Shown here piece after piece: positions 56,810-64,000 of a stretch of 64,000 bases of DNA (its first letter is position 1; the number at the start of each line of letters is the position of its first letter). The stretch covers positions 135,764-199,763 of the forward strand of contig JASGJA010000024.1 of NCBI GenBank assembly GCA_049840935.1, given 5' to 3'. This DNA comes from Mesorhizobium_G sp049840935 (lineage in GTDB: Bacteria; Pseudomonadota; Alphaproteobacteria; Rhizobiales; Rhizobiaceae). A model generated the notes under the pieces. The model had not been told where the DNA came from. It searched no databases and saw only the letters and a program-made list of their open reading frames with translations. Both the position numbers and the translations under genes were made by a program.

Positions 56810-58183
56810 CTAATAGGCATATTCCATGAACACGGGTTCTATGGAGCCACCCCAACGCGTGTGATAGGCGTTCAGCATTTCCTCCGCGCTGGTGGTGCCG
56901 CGTGCAACGACCTCGTCGAGTGTGGAGAGAAAATGCGTTTCGTCGAAACCATCGCGGTTTGTGCGGTTGCGGCGCTTTAGCCCCGCACGCGAAATAGCAA
57001 GCGCTTCGCGCGCAACTTCCCGCAAGGTACGATCACGGAACACGGTGCAAATGCCTTCGACCGGAACTGAGTTACGCATGGCGTTGACCTCGTCATAAGT
57101 CCAGTCGCGGGTCATGGCTTCTGCTTCGGAAAGAGCCTTGTCGTCATAGAGCAGGCCCACCCAGAACGCGGGAAGCGCACAAATGCGCCGCCACGGACCG
57201 CCATCGGCACCGCGCATTTCAAGGAAACGCTTGAGGCGCACGTCGGGGAAGAGCGTGGAAAGGTGGTTGGCCCAATCGCCCATCGTGGCGAGGCCGTCCG
57301 GCACCTCGTTGCGTGCGGCCCCATCCATGAACTGGCGGAAAGTCATGTGCGTCATGTCGTAATAAACGCCGTCACGGATGATGAAATACATCGGGACGTT
57401 GAGCGCCCACTCGACATAATCCGCGAAACCGAACTCCGGCGAGAAGCAGAAGGGCAGCAGGCCGGAGCGCTGATTGTCCGTGTCGCGCCAGATGTCGCCG
57501 CGCCAGCTTTGCAGACCGTTCGGCTTCCCATCCGTGAAGGGCGAATTGGCGAAAAGCGCGGTCGATAACGGTTGCAGCTTGAGCGACACCTGCATTTTTC
57601 GGCGCATATCGGTTTCGGACGAGAAGTCCAGATTCACCTGAATCGTGCAGGTGCGATACATCATATCGAGGCCCTTGGTGCCGACCTTGGGCATGTAGCG
57701 CGTCATGATATCATAGCGCGATTTCGGCATGCGCGGGGTTTCCGCGAGCGTCCATTTCGGACTGCCGCCAAGGCCCAGAAAGCGAATGCCGAGCGGCTCA
57801 GCGATCTCGCGGACCTGCGCCAGATGGGCATTGCCCTCGCGGCAGATCTGGTGGATCGTTTCGAGCGGCGCGCCGGAAAGCTCGAATTGACCGCCGGGTT
57901 CTAGTGAAATTGCGCCCTGTCCGGTCGGCTCGACCAGACCGATGATGCGGCCCGCATCCATGATGGGATCCCAACCGAGCGTGCGCTGCATGCCTTCGAG
58001 AATTGCGCGGATCCCCTTGTCGCCACCATAAGGAACCGGGGCGTTTCCATCGGTGTAAAACGGGAATTTCTCGTGCTCCGTGCCGATGCGCCACTTGTCT
58101 ATAGGCTTGCAGCCAGCAGAGAGATAAGTCACCAGCTCGTCGAGCTTTTCGATCGGCTGGAAGTCGGTTGTGTCGCGCGCCAT
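56810..58183 (-). CDS. gshA: Glutamate-cysteine ligase (plant/proteobacterial class 3)
   Basis: 457 aa. First step of glutathione synthesis. Motifs of the GCS2-type: IGTEHEKFPFY, GGQFELSGAPLETIHQICRE, FLGLGGSPKWTLAETPRMPK, and TIQVNLDFSSETDMRRKMQV. Belongs to the alphaproteobacterial/plant class and not the E. coli class. Terminates with EPVFMEYAY. Follows rsmE on the same strand. Confidence 0.92.
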   Translation of the reverse strand: MARDTTDFQPIEKLDELVTYLSAGCKPIDKWRIGTEHEKFPFYTDGNAPVPYGGDKGIRAILEGMQRTLGWDPIMDAGRIIGLVEPTGQGAISLEPGGQFELSGAPLETIHQICREGNAHLAQVREIAEPLGIRFLGLGGSPKWTLAETPRMPKSRYDIMTRYMPKVGTKGLDMMYRTCTIQVNLDFSSETDMRRKMQVSLKLQPLSTALFANSPFTDGKPNGLQSWRGDIWRDTDNQRSGLLPFCFSPEFGFADYVEWALNVPMYFIIRDGVYYDMTHMTFRQFMDGAARNEVPDGLATMGDWANHLSTLFPDVRLKRFLEMRGADGGPWRRICALPAFWVGLLYDDKALSEAEAMTRDWTYDEVNAMRNSVPVEGICTVFRDRTLREVAREALAISRAGLKRRNRTNRDGFDETHFLSTLDEVVARGTTSAEEMLNAYHTRWGGSIEPVFMEYAY

Positions 58184-58275
58184 GTGAATTTCCGTGTCAG
58201 AGCGGGTGTGATGGCGAAAGTGTGAGCCGTGATCAAGCGAAAAATCCTGATCCAGCTTGCATCGCTTTTGAACGG

Positions 58276-59010
58276 CTACCAGTCGCCTATGGTTGCCTGA
58301 ATGACAGAGAGTGCGGCGACAGCGGCAGTGTCAGCTCGCAAGATGCGGGGACCGAGCGGTATTGCTGTCACAAAGGGCAGGGCGCGCAGCATCTTGCGCT
58401 CTGCATCTGAAAAGCCGCCTTCGGGGCCGACGAGGAGCGCCAGAGACTTTTCGGTGATGGATTGCAGGGCAGGGACGGGGTTATTTGTTGAGGCGTCCTC
58501 ATCGCAGAAAATGAGGCGGCGCGACGAGTCCCAATTGGCGATGAGACGGTCGAGCTTGACGGGTTCGCTGACGGTTGGGATTGCGAGAATGCCGCATTGT
58601 TCGGCGGCTTCGACGGCATTTGCCTGCATCCGCTCGACGGATGCCTTTGCAGCTTGCGTATGCTGAGTGATGACAGGTTGCAGGACACCTGCGCCCATCT
58701 CGACGGCTTTTTGGATAAGGTAATCCAGACGTCCAGTCTTGAGCGGCGCGAAGCAATAGAGAAGGTCAGGATGTGGAGGCTGTGGCCGGGTCTGCTCCAC
58801 AGCTTTCAGGCGAAGGGAGCGCTTGGCCTTGGCATCGATTCGCGCCAGCCATTCGCCATCGCGCCCGTTGAAAACCAGCAGTTCAGCGCCTTCTTCCATG
58901 CGCAACACAGAAGTCAGGTAGTGCGCCTGTTCCGGGCTGGCGTCGAAAGCCGAACCGGTGGCAAGGTCTTGCGGCATATAAAGCCGCTGCATTTTGTAGT
59001 TTGCACGCAT
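58276..59010 (-). CDS. rsmE: 16S rRNA (uracil1498-N3)-methyltransferase
   Basis: 244-aa SPOUT enzyme with an N-terminal PUA-like part. AdoMet-binding knot motif: LALLVGPEGGFSDAERKML and LGPRILRADTAAVAALSVIQ. Start taken at ATG 59010 (MRANYKMQRLYMPQDL) although ATG 58992 (MQRLYMPQ) is equally plausible. 92 bp upstream of gshA; operon possible. Confidence 0.9.
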   Translation of the reverse strand: MRANYKMQRLYMPQDLATGSAFDASPEQAHYLTSVLRMEEGAELLVFNGRDGEWLARIDAKAKRSLRLKAVEQTRPQPPHPDLLYCFAPLKTGRLDYLIQKAVEMGAGVLQPVITQHTQAAKASVERMQANAVEAAEQCGILAIPTVSEPVKLDRLIANWDSSRRLIFCDEDASTNNPVPALQSITEKSLALLVGPEGGFSDAERKMLRALPFVTAIPLGPRILRADTAAVAALSVIQATIGDW

Positions 59011-59041
59011 GGTGGAGCAATGCGCGCGGCGCGAAGCCCGG

Positions 59042-59671
59042 TCAAGCGGTTCGATGCCACACGGGCCGATAGCCGTTGCGTAATGTGGAGACGATGGCAG
59101 GCGGGGTGATGAGCGCGGCGGTTTGAGGCAACGGGACAATCTCGCCGTAGCCGTCGAAAGACCAAGCGCGGAAAGCGCCGTTAAGCTTTGCGAGAAAGAG
59201 CTGGTCTGAAGTGATAACCGTGCCGTCCGGAAGTTGCGCAATGTCTGACGCATCTAGTGATCGGGCCGTGTTTCCGGTGGCGAGGCGTTGGCTGTGCAAA
59301 ATAGCGTCGATCGCGGCGGCTTTGATCGTGGATAGACCGAGTCCACCCGCAAATGCATCGGCAAAGGCGACGGCTTCCGCGCGACGGCATTCGAAGCAGG
59401 GACGATGACCGGCCGCGAGTGCAGTTACTTCGTCGAGGAAAAACAAATTCGTCCAGCCCGGCCCGCCGTTACGTGCATTGCGCCCAAACACAGCGCGCTT
59501 GCGGTTTTTGAAATCGCATCGGCAGATGATCCACGCCTTTGTTGTCCAGCGACGACCGGTGAGGTTCTTTGTGTCGGGGTCGTGGATGACGCCGCGATTG
59601 CCGGTGAATATGCCGCGTGCGGATACGCCATGAATTTCGCCAGCGGGATCGACACGGTTTTGCAGTGGCAT
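59042..59671 (-). CDS. Conserved hypothetical protein
   Basis: 209 aa. A Cys pair in HRPCFECRRAEAVAFADAF and an additional Cys in WIICRCDFKNR suggest metal binding. Contains WTNLFFLDEVTALAAGHRPC and PDGTVITSDQLFLAKLNGA. No signal peptide. The pattern of Trp/Cys reminds of Ada-type zinc domains, but I could not confirm. Ends 31 bp before rsmE. Confidence 0.6.
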   Translation of the reverse strand: MPLQNRVDPAGEIHGVSARGIFTGNRGVIHDPDTKNLTGRRWTTKAWIICRCDFKNRKRAVFGRNARNGGPGWTNLFFLDEVTALAAGHRPCFECRRAEAVAFADAFAGGLGLSTIKAAAIDAILHSQRLATGNTARSLDASDIAQLPDGTVITSDQLFLAKLNGAFRAWSFDGYGEIVPLPQTAALITPPAIVSTLRNGYRPVWHRTA

Positions 59672-59741
59672 AGCGATTGGCGCTTTCTTGATCGTTCCGC
59701 ATCATGGTAACGCTCGCTCGCCGGGCGGGAAAGGAAGCCGA

Positions 59742-60440
59742 ATGCGGGTTTTGGCAGTAGAGAATTATGGCGGTACGGGGCTTGGCCAGCTGGGCGAAGC
59801 GCTGCGCGAGGCCAAGGCGAGTATCGACTACATTCGTCCGCATTCGACGGGGGCGCTGCCCGATACGGTGCGCAATTATGATGCGATGGTGGTTCTTGGT
59901 GGCGGGCAGAACGCGCTGGACGATAGCGGCTCGCCGCATTTTCCCAAGCTGCTCGATATGATCCGGGAGTTTGAACGCGACGACAAGGCTGTGCTGGGGA
60001 TTTGCCTTGGTAGCCAGCTTATTGCGCGCGCGTTCGGCGGCGAGAACAAGATTGGCGGGCACAACGAGTTTGGCTGGCAGGATGTGAGCGTGACCGACGC
60101 GGCGGCTGCCGATCCGGTGTTTCGCGTGCTGCCGAACAGTTTTCCTATTTTCCAATGGCACGATGACAGCTTTACGCTGCCGCCGCAGGCGACCTTGCTC
60201 GCGACGGGCGCGAAGGTGGCAAACCAAGCCTATCGTGTGGGGCGTGCGGTCTACGCAACGCAGTTTCATTTTGAGGCCGATCGCAAGCTGGTGGCGGAGT
60301 GGAACGAGACTTTCGCTGATGCGGTGAACAAGCTCGATCAGGATTGGCTCGCGAAATATCCCGGTTTGGCGAACGAAAAAGGGCCGCAGGCAGATGCTGC
60401 CGGAGCTGCTTTGGCTCGCGCATGGATTGCCGCAATCTAA
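59742..60440 (+). CDS. Class I glutamine amidotransferase-like protein
   Basis: 232 aa. Catalytic triad: Cys in VLGICLGSQLIARAFGG, His and Glu in TQFHFEADRKLVAEW. GuaA-GATase-like single-domain proteins of this type act on unknown acceptors or as gamma-glutamyl hydrolases. ATG 59742 after GGAAG. Alone on its strand. Confidence 0.85.
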   Translation: MRVLAVENYGGTGLGQLGEALREAKASIDYIRPHSTGALPDTVRNYDAMVVLGGGQNALDDSGSPHFPKLLDMIREFERDDKAVLGICLGSQLIARAFGGENKIGGHNEFGWQDVSVTDAAAADPVFRVLPNSFPIFQWHDDSFTLPPQATLLATGAKVANQAYRVGRAVYATQFHFEADRKLVAEWNETFADAVNKLDQDWLAKYPGLANEKGPQADAAGAALARAWIAAI

Positions 60441-60565
60441 GCGCATCGCGAAATAGTTGCAATTTTAACACTTCGCCGTTTTCTCAGTTTGGCGATGCTG
60501 CATCGCGATGGATTTTATCACCCGTTAGAGCTAGTGGAGCGTCCGGCAACGGGCGGGGTGCTGCA

Positions 60566-60629
60566 CCCCCTCATCCGACTTTTCGAGCGCGTTCACTCGC
60601 TGCGCGAAGCTGAAGCCGGAATGAGGGGG
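60566..60629. repeat. Imperfect inverted repeat, REP-like
   Basis: CCCCCTCATCCGACTT pairs imperfectly with AAGCCGGAATGAGGGGG; GAGCGCG and TGCGCG inside. Preceded by a small palindrome GGGGTG-CTG-CACCCC (60556-60570). Different from the other REP classes. Confidence 0.6.
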
Positions 60630-60732
60630 AAAATGCCATGGGCGGGCGCAGGAACCACATTGCTTGAAACGCATTGGTAAGAAGCGGCGTGCTATGCGCT
60701 GCTTCGGCAACTGAGTACTGGGGACGGGTATC

Positions 60733-60858
60733 TTGAAAGCGGCGCTTCTTTGTTTCGCGATGCTTGCAGCAATCGCAATCAGCGGCATTGGCATTTATTC
60801 AGCCGATGCTTCCAGCAATCATGCTGTGGTCGACGGCTACGGCGTCATTGCACGGTAA
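60733..60858 (+). CDS. Putative 41-aa exported peptide, TTG start
   Basis: Translates MKAALLCFAMLAAIAISGIG from TTG 60733, a likely signal or single membrane segment, then IYSADASSNHAVVDGYGVIAR. GGGGACGGG precedes by 4 bp. Short, but codon bias is consistent with coding. No family known. Confidence 0.35.
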   Translation: MKAALLCFAMLAAIAISGIGIYSADASSNHAVVDGYGVIAR

Positions 60859-60904
60859 ATTCAGATGAGCGCGGCCTGCAAATAGCGGTACGTTCAAATA
60901 AATC

Positions 60905-61060
60905 ACCCCTCATCCGCCTGCCGGCACCTTCTCCCTCAAGGGGAGAAGGGAAATAACTGCAACGTCCCGCTCTCCCTGCTACGCTCAGGGTTGAAGCAAA
61001 CATTGCAGAAGTTGTCCTTCTCCCCTTGAGGGAGAAGGTGCCGGCAGGCGGATGAGGGGT
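60905..61060. repeat. Inverted pair of REP-like elements (class A)
   Basis: ACCCCTCATCCGCCTGCCGG and reverse complement, with inner CTTCTCCCTCAAGGGGAGAA. The spacer of about 60 bp is different from that at 22623. Ends 2 bp before the phosphoesterase stop. Confidence 0.88.
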
Positions 61061-61062
61061 AT

Positions 61063-61833
61063 TTAAAAGCCATTTCCAATCGTTAAGAATCGCTTCTGCG
61101 TTCCATCGATGACAAGCGCGGTGAGGACGCCCGACTCATAAGCGCGGGTATCGATGTTGACGCGATTGTCCCGAATGTCTGGCTGATCAACCGGCGTGTG
61201 ACCGTGCACGATCACCTTTGGGTGCAGGTCGGGGTAAAGCAGGAAATCATTGCGTATCCAGATGAGGTCTTCCGGGTCTTGCTTGTCAAGCTCGACGCCC
61301 GGACGGATGCCTGCATGGCAAAAGAAAAAATCACCCGCCAGGCAGCCGCGCGGCAGGGTGCGTAGAAACTCGACATGTTCGGGCGGTACTACTTTCTGCA
61401 ATTGGGCAGAGCTTTCCAGAAAGCCGCGTTCGCCCTCTTCGATGCCATGGCGATAGGGGCGCTTGAGTGTGACACCATAGGATTGGGCGGTTTGAATGCC
61501 GCCAAACTGCATGAACAATCCTTTGGGGTCGGGTTTTTCGAGAAAGCTCAGGAAGCCGGTGTCATGGTTTCCCGCAAGCATGATGAAATGCTCGTCACGG
61601 CGCTGGCGGCTGAGAAGCTCAGCGATGACGCCGCGCAAATCCATGCCGCGATCCACATAATCGCCGAGCAGGATGATGCGCCAGTCGATTGGCTTGTCGA
61701 TAGATATTTCAGCCTCGATGCGCGCCAGCATGGCTTGCAACAGGTCAAAGCGACCGTGCACATCACCGATGGCATAGAGTCGCACTCCCTCCGGTGCGGC
61801 CGCTTCGCTGTAACTTACGCCCTTGACTGACAA
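61063..61833 (-). CDS. PPP-family metallophosphoesterase
   Basis: 256 aa. All four metal motifs of serine/threonine phosphatases are present: GDVHGR, LGDYVDRGMD, LAGNHD and VHGHTP. Members act as protein phosphatases or Ap4A hydrolases; the exact role is unknown. The start is a TTG at 61833, preceded by AAGGAG at 7 bp; the longer frame to 62271 is an artefact. Divergent from DUF3422, 110 bp apart. Confidence 0.83.
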   Translation of the reverse strand: MSVKGVSYSEAAAPEGVRLYAIGDVHGRFDLLQAMLARIEAEISIDKPIDWRIILLGDYVDRGMDLRGVIAELLSRQRRDEHFIMLAGNHDTGFLSFLEKPDPKGLFMQFGGIQTAQSYGVTLKRPYRHGIEEGERGFLESSAQLQKVVPPEHVEFLRTLPRGCLAGDFFFCHAGIRPGVELDKQDPEDLIWIRNDFLLYPDLHPKVIVHGHTPVDQPDIRDNRVNIDTRAYESGVLTALVIDGTQKRFLTIGNGF

Positions 61834-61943
61834 TACAAAGCTCCTTCTTGCTTTCCAGACATAGTGGTGTGCGAACGGATTGGCCAGAATTGGTTTGCCG
61901 CCAATTGCGGTCGGACAATTCAGTTTTCGGATGATCTGCCTTG

Positions 61944-63242
61944 ATGTCTGGCAAAGAAACAGAGGAGCGACTGGCGGGAACCGTGTTGGGGTTTCCTGCT
62001 CATGCCGAGCGCGCCATTGCGCTGGGCGAGGTGCACGCGCGCCCGTATCCGCTGATCGACGCTCCGCGCGTGTTGATACAGTTGGCGTTTGCCACAGAAG
62101 GCCGGAACAAAGTCGATCTTGCCGTGCTGGGCGCGCTTTCACGCAGACTGGGCATCGCTGCGCCTGATGCGGAAGCCAGACACCACGCGATGAAATGGGG
62201 CAAGGGAAGTGTGCGCTGGGAGCGGCATACGGAATTCTCCACCTATCTCTGGGAAGGCCCGTTGCCGGCAAGCGGCAAGGTCACGGAAGATTCCCCTTTC
62301 GGGAACGGGTTTACGCCGCCGGGGCCTGTGATTTCCGGCATCAGGCTGGAAATAAGAAAATGGACTGCTGCCAGCGAAAGACTGGTGCAGACCTTCGACC
62401 CGACGAGCCTTTGTTATTCGGTGATCGAGGACGGCAAGGCGGCGATTATCTCGGATTTCAGGCAGGATGGTGATGGACTGACGCGCATATTGATGCTGGA
62501 CAAGGGCATGTCGCCCGCCAGAAACGGTGCGGTTTCGCAGCGTGTTATTGACATCGAGACGTACAGGACACTCGCCATGCTCGGCCTGCCGCTGGCTCAG
62601 GCTTTGTCGGCACGGGTGGGTCGCATCGAAAACAGTCTCGCCGAGATTACACAGGAAATGACCAATGCCGAGCGCGACGAGCAAAAACTGCTCACCGAAC
62701 TGACCGGGCTTGCGGCTGAGCTTGAGGCGGACGCGGCGGCGAGCCTTTATCGGCTGGGAGCGAGCCGCGCCTATGACGGTATCGTCTATGAGCGGCTGGA
62801 TGCGTTGGGCGAACAGCCAGTGCCAGGGTATAATACATGGCATGGCTTCATTCAGAGGCGCATGGCGCCCGCGATGCGCACCTGTCGGTCGGTTGAGGAG
62901 CGGCAGGCGAACCTGTCACGCAAGCTGACGCGCGCCACGACGCTTCTGCGCACATGGATCGATGTCGAGGTGGAGAAGCAGAATCGCGACTTGCTGGCTT
63001 CGATGAACAATCGCGCTCGATTGCAGCTGCGCTTGCAGCAGACGGTTGAAGGTCTGTCTGTCGCCGCCGTGTCTTACTATGTGGTCGGGTTGATTGGGTA
63101 TCTGGCCAAAGGCACGGGCATATTCGGGATACATTTGCAGCCGGAATATGTGACCGCCGCCGCCGTGCCGGTTGCAATTCTTGCCGTATGGTGGGCGGTG
63201 CGGCGCATTCGAAACTCCCATTCGGAAACTCATACGAAATGA
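61944..63242 (+). CDS. DUF3422 family membrane protein
   Basis: 432 aa. The family hallmark is an N-terminal VLIQLAFATEGRNKVDLAVL region and long helices, with two C-terminal membrane segments (LSVAAVSYYVVGLIGYLAKG and VPVAILAVWWAVRRI). Ends in a short basic tail. Function unknown. ATG 61944. Confidence 0.85.
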   Translation: MSGKETEERLAGTVLGFPAHAERAIALGEVHARPYPLIDAPRVLIQLAFATEGRNKVDLAVLGALSRRLGIAAPDAEARHHAMKWGKGSVRWERHTEFSTYLWEGPLPASGKVTEDSPFGNGFTPPGPVISGIRLEIRKWTAASERLVQTFDPTSLCYSVIEDGKAAIISDFRQDGDGLTRILMLDKGMSPARNGAVSQRVIDIETYRTLAMLGLPLAQALSARVGRIENSLAEITQEMTNAERDEQKLLTELTGLAAELEADAAASLYRLGASRAYDGIVYERLDALGEQPVPGYNTWHGFIQRRMAPAMRTCRSVEERQANLSRKLTRATTLLRTWIDVEVEKQNRDLLASMNNRARLQLRLQQTVEGLSVAAVSYYVVGLIGYLAKGTGIFGIHLQPEYVTAAAVPVAILAVWWAVRRIRNSHSETHTK

Positions 63243-63294
63243 GGTTTGCGCTAGCGCCGCGCCGGTCGCTATAAACGTTGCGGGAGGAATGCCG

Positions 63295-63928
63295 ATGACC
63301 GGTCTGGTCATGCCGAAAGCCGACGAAAAAACGATGTCTCGCCGCGCGGAGATCGTGGCGGCGATGCGCGCCATTGTGCCGGGCGAAGGTGTTGTCGAGA
63401 CCGTGAACGAAATGCGCGCATTCGAGACGGATGCGCTGACGGCCTATCGCCAGTTGCCGCTCGTGGTCGTGTTGCCGGAAACGGTCGATCAGGTGGCGCG
63501 CGTTCTGAAATATTGCAACGACAATGAGGTGCGCGTGGTGCCGCGCGGATCGGGCACTTCGCTGTCCGGCGGATCGCTGCCGCTGGCCGATGCGGTGCTG
63601 CTGGTGATGAGCCGGTTCAACCGCATCCTCGAAATCGACTATCCGAACAGGGCTGTTGTGGCACAGCCCGGCGTGACAAATTTGGGTATCACGACCGCTG
63701 TGGAGCAGGAGGGCTTCTATTATGCGCCTGATCCGTCTTCGCAGATCGCGTGCTCGATTGGCGGCAATGTCGCGGAAAATTCAGGCGGCGTGCATTGCCT
63801 GAAATACGGGCTGACCGCCAACAATGTGCTCGGTCTGGAAATGGTGCTGGTCAATGGCGATGTGGTGCGGTTGGGCGGCAAGCATCTGGATTTCGGAAGG
63901 CTACGATCTGCTCGGCCTGATGACCGGT
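63295..63928 (+). pseudogene. glcD: Glycolate oxidase FAD-binding subunit, interrupted
   Basis: FAD-binding PCMH domain: VLPETVDQVARVLKYCNDNE, PRGSGTSLSGGSLPLADAVL, QPGVTNLGITTAVEQEGFYY, CSIGGNVAENSGGVHCLKYG. A +1 frameshift lies at 63885-63890 (CTGGATTTCGGAAGG has one T too many), after which SEGYDLLGLMTG continues. Homology stops at 63928 where the family has SEGLLGVVTE. Only about 210 of some 480-500 residues are present. ATG 63295 has GGAGG at the right distance. Either an insertion begins here or the contig is misjoined. Confidence 0.82.
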
Positions 63929-64000
63929 TAGGTGCTGTTCGGATTCTATCGTGTTTCCCTATTAACCTTAGCAATACGTAACGAACCAGTAAGCAATATA
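63929..64000. other. Sequence of unknown origin after the glcD break
   Basis: The last 72 bases (TAGGTGCTGTTCGGATTCTA and following) do not continue glcD in any frame and are AT-richer than the gene. They may be the end of an insertion element or a misassembly. Too short to classify. Confidence 0.45.

Overview
The window comes from an alphaproteobacterium of the order Rhizobiales, most likely the Brucella/Ochrobactrum group. Support comes from the murA-DUF2948-hisD-UPF0262-infA-maf-yacG block, an isocitrate lyase divergent from an ScfR-type regulator, a PdhS-like histidine kinase behind a CtrA box, a tRNA-His without an encoded G-1, and several kinds of short palindromic intergenic repeats. 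This is inference from protein and synteny recognition; no database was searched.

Layout. 1-1.3 kb: two ABC ATPases of the oligopeptide type. 1.3-8.6 kb: glycine-zipper lipoprotein, HAD phosphatase, tRNA-Phe, the yacG-maf-infA-UPF0262-hisD-DUF2948 run, murA, a 51-aa basic protein and tRNA-Thr. 8.6-16.6 kb: SAF-domain oxidoreductase, proC, a small secreted protein, TetR and AraC/GlxA regulators, folD, and an exported VWA protein with an MliC-like partner. 16.7-17.5 kb: first copy of a small membrane-protein gene with a long structured leader. 17.7-26.3 kb: aacS, puuB- and puuA-like genes, aceA and its divergent regulator. 26.5-31.8 kb: a drug/metabolite transporter and the potFGHI putrescine importer. 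31.8-39.8 kb: AsmA-family protein, nitronate monooxygenase-like gene, the second copy of the leader-membrane-protein cassette, and edd-pgl-zwf (Entner-Doudoroff entry). 40-47.5 kb: PAP2 phosphatase between two direct repeats, ALDH-SDR pair, and fbpB-fbpA in which fbpA is split by an IS5-family element. 47.7-64 kb: PdhS-like kinase, phasin, tRNA-His, xseA, LysR regulator, DUF1127, DUF937, EamA, gshA, rsmE, GATase, phosphoesterase, DUF3422 and a broken glcD.

Most interesting signal. Two copies, on the minus strand near 17.0-17.3 kb and 35.2-35.5 kb, of a roughly 270-nt 5' leader precede paralogous small membrane proteins. Comparing them gives a consistent RNA fold: nested stems, a UUCG-capped hairpin, and a 7-bp pseudoknot in which three pairs change together. 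The 3' end offers two mutually exclusive pairings next to the Shine-Dalgarno sequence. I do not recognise the class.

Data quality. At least nine genes, including essential ones such as murA and hisD, carry single-base frame disruptions, nearly all +1 insertions and several in short homopolymers. They look like consensus errors rather than gene decay. The IS insertion in fbpA, in contrast, has clean ends and a 4-bp target duplication and looks real.
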